In this document: positions 49,108 to 57,200 of the stretch, in pieces
How positions within the stretch are numbered: position 1 is the stretch's first letter
Layout of the letters: every line of letters starts with the position of its first letter
Origin: Blautia sp.
GTDB lineage: Bacteria; Bacillota; Clostridia; Lachnospirales; Lachnospiraceae
Reading direction: 5' to 3'
NCBI GenBank assembly: GCA_017459635.1
Contig: JAFUCO010000085.1
Span: 1 to 62,365 of the forward strand
Length of the DNA stretch: 62,365 nt
Translations under genes and position numbers: made by a program
Notes under the pieces: model-generated
Database searches by the model: none
What the model saw: the letters and a program-made list of their open reading frames with translations, nothing else
What the model was told of the DNA's origin: nothing

Positions 49108-51831
49108 TTACAGATTCTGATGGATTCCGTTTTTAGCTCTGCGGAACGTCTGTTTAAAGTCGTGTCTGTCAACTTCTCCGCCAAACTGACGTTCATCAGG
49201 AGTATCAGTTTCTTCAAAGGTCCTGCCGTAATAAGCGTTAAGGTACATCTGCTTAATTTCGCTCATCAGCGGATATCTGGGGTTGGCGCCGGTGCACTGG
49301 TCGTCAAATGCCTGCTCGGTCATGGCGTCAAGTCTGTCAAGGAAGTCCTGCTCGTCCGCAACGTACTCTTTTATCGTGGATTTGATCCCGATTCTGGCTT
49401 TAAGTTCATCGATCTTCTTTATAAGGTTTGCGAGCTTCTCGCTGTCGTTTTCGCCCTTTACTCCAAGATAGTCAGCAACCTCTGCATAGCGGGCGAGTGT
49501 GTGCGGATGGTCATACTGCGGGAATGTACCCATCTTTGCGGGAACTTCTGCAGCGTTGAAGCGAAGAACTTCATCGATCATCAGAGCGTTTGCCACGCCG
49601 TGCGGCAGATGATGGAAGGCGCCCAGTTTGTGAGCCATGGAATGGCAGACGCCGAGGAATGCGTTGGCAAATGCCATACCTGCCATCGTGGCGGCGTTGG
49701 CCATTTTTTCTCTTGCCTCGGGATCGTTTGCTCCATTGTCGTATGCTCTCGGCAGGTATTCGAAGATCACCTTTAATGCCCTGAGAGCAAGGCCGTCGGT
49801 ATAATCTGTAGCCAGCATAGAAGCATAGGCCTCCAGAGCATGGGTGACAGCGTCGATACCGGAAGCGGCGGTCAGTCCCTTAGGAGCTGTCATGTGGAAA
49901 TCAGCGTCAACGATAGCCATGTTCGGCATCAGTTCGTAGTCGGCAAGCGGATACTTGACGCCTGTTTTTTCATCGGTGATGACCGCGAAAGGAGTTACTT
50001 CGGAGCCTGTGCCGGCTGAGGTGGGGATGGCGATAAAGTAAGCTTTTTCACCCATCTTCGGGAAGGTGTAGATCCTCTTGCGGATATCGCTGAAGCGCAT
50101 TGCCATGTCCATGAAGTCTGCATCCGGATGCTCATAAAGAACCCACATGATCTTGGCTGCGTCCATTGCTGAGCCGCCGCCGAGAGCGATGATCGTGTCA
50201 GGCTCGAAGGCTTTCATCTGTTCGGCACCCTTAAGAGCACAGGAAAGTGTCGGATCAGGCTCTACATCAGAGAAGCCAGCGTACTGGATACCCAGTTCAT
50301 TGAGCTTATCGGTAATGGGCTTTGTATAGCCGTTCTTGTAAAGGAAGCTGTCGGTTACAAGGAACACACGCTTCTTGTTCATTACATTCTTCAGCTCATC
50401 AAGAGCAACGGGCATGCAGCCTTTTTTGATATATACTTTCTCTGGCGCTCTGAACCAAAGCATATTTTCTCTCCTTTCGGCAACGGTTTTGATATTGATC
50501 AGGTGCTTGACGCCGACGTTCTCGCTTACGGAGTTGCCGCCCCAGGAGCCGCAGCCGAGGGTGAGTGAAGGTGCAAGCTTAAAGTTGTAAAGATCACCGA
50601 TACCGCCCTGAGAAGAGGGAGTGTTGACAAGGATACGGCAGGTTTTCATGCGGGATGCAAATTCGTCCAGTTTATCCTTTTCGGTCACAGCGTTCAGATA
50701 AATGGAAGAGGTGTGGCCATAGCCGCCGTCCGCGATAAGGTGTTCTGCCTTATCAAATGCATCATGGATATCCTTTGCCCGGTACATTGCAAGAACAGGG
50801 CTGAGTTTTTCGTGGGCGAATTCTTCGCTGAGGTCGACTGATTCTACCTCGCCGATAAGGATCTTGGTGCCTGCAGGGACGGTTACACCTGACAGCTCAG
50901 CAATTTTTGCTGCTTTCTGACCGACGATCTTTGCGTTGAGCGCGTTGTTGATGATGATGGTCCTGCGCACTTTGTCGAGCTCTTCACCCTGAAGGAAATA
51001 ACATCCGCGTGCTGCGAACTCCTGCTTTACTGCATCGTAAACACTGTCAAGCACGATGGTGGACTGCTCGGAGGCGCAGATCATACCATTGTCAAAGGTC
51101 TTGGAGTGGATGATGGAGTTGACGGCCAGAGTGATATCTGCGGTGTCGTCAATGATGGCGGGGGTGTTGCCTGCGCCTACGCCGAGGGCGGGCTTGCCGC
51201 TTGAGTAAGCTGCCTTAACCATGCCCGGGCCGCCTGTGGCGAGGATAATGTCCGCTTCCTGCATCAGGAGATTGGTCATCTCCAGTGACGGAACATCGAT
51301 CCATGCGATGATATCTTCCGGAGCACCTGCGGCAACTGCAGCTTCAAGAACGATCCTGGCGGCTTCGATGGTGCTCTTCTTTGCGCGCGGATGCGGGCTG
51401 ATGATGATGGCGTTCCTTGTCTTCAGGCAGATCAGTGTTTTGAAAATAGCGGTAGAGGTCGGGTTTGTAGTGGGGATAACCGCACATACAACACCTATCG
51501 GCTCAGCAATTTTCTTGATGCCGTAGGCCTTATCCTCTTCAATTACACCACAGGTCTTTACATTGCGGTATTTGTTGTAAATGTATTCGCTTGCGTAGTG
51601 GTTTTTAATGACCTTGTCTTCTACTATGCCCATGCCGGTTTCCTCAACGGCCATTTTTGCGAGAGGAATCCTGGCCTGGTTGGCTGCGGTTGCAGCGGCT
51701 AAAAAGATAGCGTCAACCTGCTCCTGTGTGTAGGCGGCAAAAATCTTCTGCGCCGCTCTGGCTCTTTTGAGCGCGGCTTCCAGCTTATCTACGCCGTCAA
51801 CGATCTCATAGTTTTTCTTTTGTGTTTCCAT
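49108..51831 (-). CDS. adhE: Bifunctional acetaldehyde-CoA/alcohol dehydrogenase
   Basis: 907 residues from ATG 51831, with AGGAGGAAAACA upstream. The N-terminal aldehyde dehydrogenase half has the catalytic Cys in DNGMICASEQSTIV and VIPTTNPTSTAIFKTLICLK. The C-terminal iron-type alcohol dehydrogenase half (from about residue 460) has IALGGGSAMDAAK, TSAGTGSEVTPFAVI and the iron-site histidines in AVTHALEAYAS and LGVCHSMAHKLGAFHHLPHG. It reduces acetyl-CoA to ethanol with 2 NADH and forms spirosomes. The gene lies 82 bases downstream of rex, its usual repressor, and starts the redox operon. Confidence 0.95.
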   Translation of the reverse strand: METQKKNYEIVDGVDKLEAALKRARAAQKIFAAYTQEQVDAIFLAAATAANQARIPLAKMAVEETGMGIVEDKVIKNHYASEYIYNKYRNVKTCGVIEEDKAYGIKKIAEPIGVVCAVIPTTNPTSTAIFKTLICLKTRNAIIISPHPRAKKSTIEAARIVLEAAVAAGAPEDIIAWIDVPSLEMTNLLMQEADIILATGGPGMVKAAYSSGKPALGVGAGNTPAIIDDTADITLAVNSIIHSKTFDNGMICASEQSTIVLDSVYDAVKQEFAARGCYFLQGEELDKVRRTIIINNALNAKIVGQKAAKIAELSGVTVPAGTKILIGEVESVDLSEEFAHEKLSPVLAMYRAKDIHDAFDKAEHLIADGGYGHTSSIYLNAVTEKDKLDEFASRMKTCRILVNTPSSQGGIGDLYNFKLAPSLTLGCGSWGGNSVSENVGVKHLINIKTVAERRENMLWFRAPEKVYIKKGCMPVALDELKNVMNKKRVFLVTDSFLYKNGYTKPITDKLNELGIQYAGFSDVEPDPTLSCALKGAEQMKAFEPDTIIALGGGSAMDAAKIMWVLYEHPDADFMDMAMRFSDIRKRIYTFPKMGEKAYFIAIPTSAGTGSEVTPFAVITDEKTGVKYPLADYELMPNMAIVDADFHMTAPKGLTAASGIDAVTHALEAYASMLATDYTDGLALRALKVIFEYLPRAYDNGANDPEAREKMANAATMAGMAFANAFLGVCHSMAHKLGAFHHLPHGVANALMIDEVLRFNAAEVPAKMGTFPQYDHPHTLARYAEVADYLGVKGENDSEKLANLIKKIDELKARIGIKSTIKEYVADEQDFLDRLDAMTEQAFDDQCTGANPRYPLMSEIKQMYLNAYYGRTFEETDTPDERQFGGEVDRHDFKQTFRRAKNGIHQNL

Positions 51832-51850
51832 TGTTTTCCTCCTGATCATT

Positions 51851-51919
51851 TTAGAAACTGACGCAAAATAATCTGCACAGACAGGATCGCGCAATTGATA
51901 ATGCGGCAGTTCCTTAGTT
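51851..51919. repeat. Family C palindromic repeat copy 3, between rex and adhE
   Basis: Imperfect palindrome of about 69 bases: left TTAGAAACTGACGCAAAATA, right AATGCGGCAGTTCCTTAGTT. Copies 4724 and 19718 resemble one arm. The stop codon of rex (51914-51916) is the TAA in its AACTAAGG end. It could form a hairpin between rex and adhE and terminate or attenuate transcription. Confidence 0.7.
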
Positions 51920-52519
51920 CTGCAAGCTGTGTAAATGGGCCAAAGATAAGGCCAGATTTTCGTTTTGCAGTGCTATGCCCTCGGGAACCGTCAGCATAAC
52001 AGGCGAGAAGTTCCATATTGCTTCGATGCCGCTGCCTATCAGCTGATCGCAGACTGACTGGGCAGCATCAGCGGGAACTGTGATGATGCCGATCCTGACA
52101 TCATGCATTTGACAAAGACTGCGCATATCCTCCATAGGATAGACCGGTTTTCCGGATGAATCACGGGCGGTCCCGGCATTCTTGTCAAAAGCGGCGATGA
52201 TCTCCATTCCGTAATCACGGAATCCACCGTAATCAAGCAGTGCCATACCCAGCTTTCCGGCTCCGACGATAACAGCTGGTGTAATGCTGTCAATGCCAAG
52301 CGCCGTAGTTAATGAGGCTACCAGCGTATCGGTAGCATAACCTGTTTTGGGCTTTCCTTTGCCGCATACAAGACTCAGATCCTTGCGCACCAGCACCTCT
52401 CCCAGCCCCAGCGCCTTTGCGACCGCCGTTGCCGAAATATGTTCGTTTGGCACGGTACGTAAAAACTGAAGATAAGCCGGAAGCCTTCCGAGTGTAGCCC
52501 TTGAAATTGCGGACTGCAA
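51914..52519 (-). CDS. rex: Redox-sensing transcriptional repressor Rex
   Basis: 201 residues from TTG 52519, chosen because ACAGGAGGTGAGGAT directly precedes it; no ATG occurs near the expected start. Winged-helix part: ISRATLGRLPAYLQFLRTVP and ALGLGEVLVRKDLSLVCGKG. Rossmann part: AVIVGAGKLGMALLDYGGF, IIAAFDKNAGTA, GIITVPADAAQSVCDQLI and the late IWNFSPVML. Rex binds NADH or NAD and releases DNA when NADH is high, inducing fermentation genes such as adhE just downstream. The codon and repeat context at its stop indicates insertion of a family C repeat. Confidence 0.92.
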   Translation of the reverse strand: MQSAISRATLGRLPAYLQFLRTVPNEHISATAVAKALGLGEVLVRKDLSLVCGKGKPKTGYATDTLVASLTTALGIDSITPAVIVGAGKLGMALLDYGGFRDYGMEIIAAFDKNAGTARDSSGKPVYPMEDMRSLCQMHDVRIGIITVPADAAQSVCDQLIGSGIEAIWNFSPVMLTVPEGIALQNENLALSLAHLHSLQN

Positions 52520-52589
52520 AATCCTCACCTCCTGTTCGCTTAGGTCATATTTTAAAGATATATTATAAGAAGGGGAATAATCAAAAAGG

Positions 52590-52616
52590 TATATCGGTAA
52601 TATATCTACCGATATA
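52590..52616. promoter_or_regulatory. Perfect dyad upstream of rex, possible operator
   Basis: TATATCGGTA, seven bases, TACCGATATA, 71 bases before the rex start codon. It does not match the clostridial Rex consensus (TTGTTAA....TTAACAA), so another regulator or an RNA hairpin is possible. Confidence 0.5.
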
Positions 52617-52705
52617 ACATGTATCGAATGGAGGAGAAGTGAATAATATTTTTTCCACAGTACCCCTGTGACCCCACGATCTTTCTCTGAGCGAGACATG
52701 GTTTC

Positions 52706-52834
52706 TCCGAAAGGGGTGGGGGGAAAACGTTCTCAGAGTTGCGAAGCCCGACGTCTCTCTGCTCCGCTCCGGTCGTTGCTAAACGGGTGCCACCGGCACC
52801 CAGCAACCCCCCCCCTTTCCCCGGGCACGCATTT
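52706..52834. repeat. Family E GC-rich repeat (long copy)
   Basis: Contains AGTTGCGAAGCCCGAC and CCCCTTTCCCCGGGCACGC, reverse complements of the two blocks at 40176-40222, with the GTTGCT(N4)GGGTGCC hairpin between them. Confidence 0.55.
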
Positions 52835-52851
52835 TTTAACAATATAAACTT

Positions 52852-52882
52852 AGGGCTGTGAAAAAGGATTTTTCACAGCCCT
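52852..52882. terminator. Intrinsic terminator (family D hairpin)
   Basis: AGGGCTGTGAAAAA, GG, then TTTTTCACAGCCCT. Terminates the LysR gene read on the minus strand. Confidence 0.75.
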
Positions 52883-52923
52883 GTGGAGAATAGAAGTATT
52901 TTTGGGGAAGATTGTCTGAGTAA

Positions 52924-53844
52924 TTACAGGTACTTTCTTTTTGAGTTGCATAATTCGGTTACGAATTGTTTGTCCAGGGGTGTCAGGCGGTAGTCTTTTC
53001 GGCGGATTAGCATATCGCGGTATATTTTTCGGTTATCCGGGCATTCTCTTTGAACCAGGTTGGAATTTGATATTAAATAGTCGGGCACGGGGGATACCCA
53101 CATGAAGGTTTCCGGATTCTGGGCGAGCAGATTGAACTGGCCTCCTCGTTCGAATACGTAGATCTGACGGGAGCAGTTTACGGAGCGTTCTTCTTTTAAA
53201 ACGGCGTTTGCGGGAAGAGAGGGAACATATGGATCTGCATGGGAGATCTCAATGTATGGCTCCAGGTCTTCATAATGTATCTCTTCTTTTTGAGCAAGAG
53301 GGTGCCTGCCGTTCATGACAAGAACATATTTGAATTCCGCAACCAGTTCGTAATCCAGACCTTTTTCGTCGAGAAGGGATTTAAAATAGCTGTCAAAACA
53401 GGCGGCGTAGCGGATAATCCCAAGGTTGTAATTGTTTTCCAGAATATTTTTGATGGCGCGGTAAGAGTTGGTCTCGTGGTAGTAGATCTCTGCCGAGCCT
53501 TTATCAATAAAGTTTGAAAATCGGGCAAATGCGTCGGCAATGTAGCTTGCGCGCGGAACAGAAATTGAAAATGTCTGTTTGGCGTGGTGTCCGGTTTTAT
53601 ACATGGTCTCTATTTCATCAAGCTGCCTGAGGATGGTTTTGGCATATCCCATAAATTCTTCCCCTTCGGGTGTGAGCATCATGCCCTTAGAAGTACGGGA
53701 AAAAATAGTGATCCCCAGGTCCGCTTCCAGCTCCTTGATAGATCTGCTTAAGTTAGGCTGAGCCACAAGCAGCACTTCGCTCGCTTTGTTTATCGAGCCC
53801 GCCTTTGCAACCTCGACCGCATATTTCATATGTATAACATTCAT
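52924..53844 (-). CDS. LysR-family transcriptional regulator
   Basis: 306 residues from ATG 53844, with AAAGGAGCTGAC upstream; an N-terminal extension to 53895 is unlikely. HTH: MKYAVEVAKAGSINKASEVL, then QPNLSRSIKELEADLGITIF and SRTSKGMMLTPEGEEF. A LysR substrate-binding domain of about 210 residues follows. Signal unknown. It is separated from rex by more than 400 bases and has its own terminator, so it is probably monocistronic. It lies divergent from surface gene 2 and might regulate it, since LysR proteins often act on the divergent neighbour. Confidence 0.88.
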   Translation of the reverse strand: MNVIHMKYAVEVAKAGSINKASEVLLVAQPNLSRSIKELEADLGITIFSRTSKGMMLTPEGEEFMGYAKTILRQLDEIETMYKTGHHAKQTFSISVPRASYIADAFARFSNFIDKGSAEIYYHETNSYRAIKNILENNYNLGIIRYAACFDSYFKSLLDEKGLDYELVAEFKYVLVMNGRHPLAQKEEIHYEDLEPYIEISHADPYVPSLPANAVLKEERSVNCSRQIYVFERGGQFNLLAQNPETFMWVSPVPDYLISNSNLVQRECPDNRKIYRDMLIRRKDYRLTPLDKQFVTELCNSKRKYL

Positions 53845-53940
53845 ATTGTCAGCTCCTTTGAACATGGTAATAACATACTTCTGCGAAAAAAGCAACTGTA
53901 AGTAAAATACTTTTTAAACCTGAAGTTGTGTATAAAGTAA

Positions 53941-53957
53941 GACATGGGACGGTTCTG
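53941..53957. repeat. Half copy of family A repeat
   Basis: GACATGGGACGGTTCTG, a diverged single arm. Confidence 0.6.
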
Positions 53958-54174
53958 AGGCATTAATTCGGCAGCGTGCTTTTAAGGGGTTCTTCGCTGT
54001 TCGAATTATCATGAAGACAATACGGCCTCCTTATTAGCCATAAGCAATAAAGAGTGATATATCTGTGAACAATGATGTTGACATAAAATAATTATGAAAA
54101 ATAAGGATATTTGTATTCTAAATTTACATAAATAATCATACACAATGATATTGAAAATAACTAAATTCATTATA

Positions 54175-54203
54175 TTGATATAAAACTCAAAATATGTTAT
54201 ACT
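54175..54203 (+). promoter_or_regulatory. Predicted promoter of surface protein gene 2
   Basis: TTGATA (54175-54180), 17 bases, TATACT (54198-54203), giving a leader of about 60 bases, as for the paralog. Confidence 0.65.
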
Positions 54204-54225
54204 GGAAGTGATATATTTTGCTCAA

Positions 54226-54238
54226 ATTTCGAATCAAA
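54226..54238 (+). promoter_or_regulatory. Shared 13-base site in the 5' leader of surface gene 2
   Basis: ATTTCGAATCAAA, exact reverse complement of the site at 30227-30239 and at almost the same distance from the start codon (33 versus 36 bases). Confidence 0.5.
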
Positions 54239-54270
54239 TTTTTGGAATCTCACAAATAAAGGGGAAATAT

Positions 54271-57200
54271 ATGAAAAAGATTAAGAGAAATAAGTTTTTA
54301 AGGGGTTTATCGATGGTAACAGCCGCCATTGTGGTTTTTGTTACAACCTACAGCCTGATACTGCCGGCCATATCGATCGAGTATAACACCGCGCAGAGCA
54401 TGCCCGGAATTGATGTCCCGGAAAGCCAGATCGCTTCGGATCCGGATTTTTCGGGAGAGCTGTACGCTGAAGATACCGACTACAGCAGTGATCTGATGTA
54501 CGAAGGAGCAGGGGAAAGTTTTCAGTATGATGATTATGGAACGGGAGAACTTGAACTGGCTGGCAGCAGTATGGATGACGGATGGGATAGCTTTACGGAG
54601 ACTGACAGCCAATATGCCGAAAACGGAGACGAAGGTCTTGTATATGAGGGCAGCGAAGAGGGGATTGCTGGTCAGGACGGAAATGTTTATACAGAAGACA
54701 TGAGTGACTCTGCAGATGTTCAGTATGTAACAGACGAAGCTGCAAATTATGCTGTAACGGATACTGTAAATTATGCAGCAGGTGAAGTTCCCGCAGACGT
54801 AAACAGCCTTATGGCCGAACTTGAGGGGGTAAGACTGCGTTTTGACTTCGATGAGGCAATGCCGGGCGATTCCGAACTGACATTTAAGGAGATCGACGAA
54901 GAATACTATGACAACTATTTTGTCAGTGCCGGGTATGAACTTGATAAAATATTCCCGGATTTTGAAATGGCGGATGCAAAGTTTTATTCGGCAGAGATTC
55001 CTTTCGGAAGGACCGCGGTAAAAGCATCCTTTGAATTTGACCCGCCAATATCAGAGTATCAGGCAAGTGAGAATAAAGTGCTTGTAATGGACTGGTGTGA
55101 CGGTGAATGGCATCTGTATGATCCCGAAAAAACGGATGTTTTCCGGTACGAAGACGGAGCAGTGTACGGGATCTCCTTCGAGACAGACGCCCTTTACAAA
55201 GGAAACGCAGGATTCGGCGTGATCACCCTGTATCCTGAAAGTGACGGAGAGCTGGAAGTTGACGACAATGAAGAGACAAAGCAAAGCGACGCGGATGACA
55301 GTACTGACGACAAAGAAGACGAAGGAATATATGAAAATAATGTAGAAGAACCAGAAGAAAGTGCAGACTATTCTGCTGATAATGAATCCGAAGAAAGTAC
55401 TGATCATTCTGCCGACAATGAATCAGAAGAAAACATAGATGATGCTTATGCAGGAGAAACTGCGTATGGAACTTCTGACAATACAGGGGAAACTTCTGGA
55501 GAAGTTTATTATGATGAAGAAACAGAAGAATACTCAGGAAACGCTGCGGAAAGAACAGATGAAATTGCTTACGCAGAGGAAAATTCTGATGTGACTGCTG
55601 ACGAGGGGGAAACAGAGGAGGAGACATCAGAAGACATCCCTGAGGAAAGAATGACAGAAGCAGGCGAAGCTGAAGCAGATGATGAAGATAATAATACTGC
55701 AACGGAAGAAGAGCTTCCGGAGGATGAAGATGAAAGCGCCGCTTACGAGGAAGAAGATTCAGATGCAGCAGCTGATATAGAAAATGAAGATCCGGATGCA
55801 GACACAGAAGAAGCGGAGACAGGGACGGAGGATGCTGAGGATGATACAGAAACGGAGGAAATGAAAGAGGATTCGTCTGCTGACACAAATAATACAGGAA
55901 AGACAGATAGAAAGACAGAAAAGACGGACTCAGAAGAAATGCTCTCCGAAACTCCTGCCGGAGCTGCAGGCTCACAAATTGTAACAGTATCTGGAGCCGA
56001 TTACAGACTTCATGTTACATACGAAGAAGACGCCGGAATCCCCGAAGGGGCCATATTTACAGCCGTCTCCGTCGAAGACGAAGACTATGAGAATCAGGCG
56101 TTAGAGTTAGTTGAGAATGAAGCTGATAAAGAGGGAACTGCTGCACTGGTCGGACTTGTTGACCTGGTAGTTTCTGTAGATGGCAGAGTTATAGCTCCGA
56201 CAGGTCAGGTAAAAGTGACAGTCGAGTTCCCGGAAGATATACCGGAACACGAGAAGATATACGCCGTCCACTTCCCCGGAACCGGAGAACAGCCGGACGC
56301 ACCGGAAAAAGAGGAAGAATCAGAACATAATGATCAGGATCAGTTCCTGCAGGAAGAATCGGAAGGAGAAGAATTAATACCGGAAGACTATACATATGTC
56401 CAGGAAGACAATTATGCCCTTTCAGTCAATAATGATCTGGAAGACAGTTATAACGATCCGGAGGATAATTCTAATGTTTTTGAAGGTAATTTTGATGATC
56501 CGGAAGACTATTCGAATGATCCGGGAGAGGTGGGAAGCCTGTCCGAACTGACAGATGCCTCCGATGAACTGACAGATGTTACAGACGTCTACACCGACCT
56601 TGTTCCGGAAGAGCCGTTTGCAACAGCAGAAGCAGCAGCCGACGAAGATCTGATGACAGTTATGGATGATGAAAATGATGCAGATCCTGTACTCTCCGAA
56701 GATGAAGAACCGATACAGGATTTCACGGCAGAAGTACTGGAGACAGAAGAAAACGGCAGAGAGGCATCCTTCACCGTCAACAGCTTCTCTTACATTGCCC
56801 TTGTCTCCTACACTGTGGACTTCCACTACGAAATAAACGGGAAAACATATTACTTCAGCATTCCCGGGGGCGGATTTGCAAGTTTCGAGCAGCTTGTAGA
56901 AGTGCTTGGCATAGGAGCAGCCTCAGGTATCGAAGATAATAATGAAAAAGAGTATTTTGAGGGCGAAAATGATACAGATTCCGGCGAGGAGTTAATAGAG
57001 CAGGAGGCTGATCAACTGGAAGAAGATGCCGGTATAGAAGGCATTGATAATTACGATGAACAGCTTGAAGAGGAAAGCATCGGCTCTGCTGAAGAAGACA
57101 ATAATCAGATTATGAGCCCAAATGAGATCCGGATCAGCGAAGAAACAAAGAAGTTCGTAGCGGAGGTGGAGAACCTTGAATTCTCAAGTCCGGAACTGGT

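Larger units (their letters stand above)
52520..52923. other. Intergenic region upstream of rex
   Basis: About 400 bases without a convincing gene. It contains the rex dyad at 52590-52616, family E repeat DNA at 52706-52834 with a hairpin GGGTGCC/GGCACCC (52785-52801) nested in GTTGCT/AGCAAC, and the family D terminator at 52852. The GC-rich repeat part contrasts with the AT-rich rex leader. Confidence 0.6.
53845..54270. other. Divergent intergenic region LysR / surface gene 2
   Basis: Very AT-rich in its right half. It holds a family A half repeat at 53941, a TTCGAATTAT at 54001 with the same core as the 13-base site, and the promoter at 54175. No gene or RNA recognised. Confidence 0.6.

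Noticed and set aside
49048-49776. Long open frame opposite the end of adhE
   Set aside because: Antisense shadow of a strongly conserved gene; composition follows adhE codons and there is no ribosome binding site.
51832-51913. Rex operator in front of adhE
   Set aside because: No TTGTTAA....TTAACAA-like sequence in the gap; the visible palindrome belongs to repeat family C.
52520-52699. Longer Rex protein starting near 52699
   Set aside because: The extension lacks Rex similarity and covers the leader dyad; AGGAGGTGA directly precedes TTG 52519.
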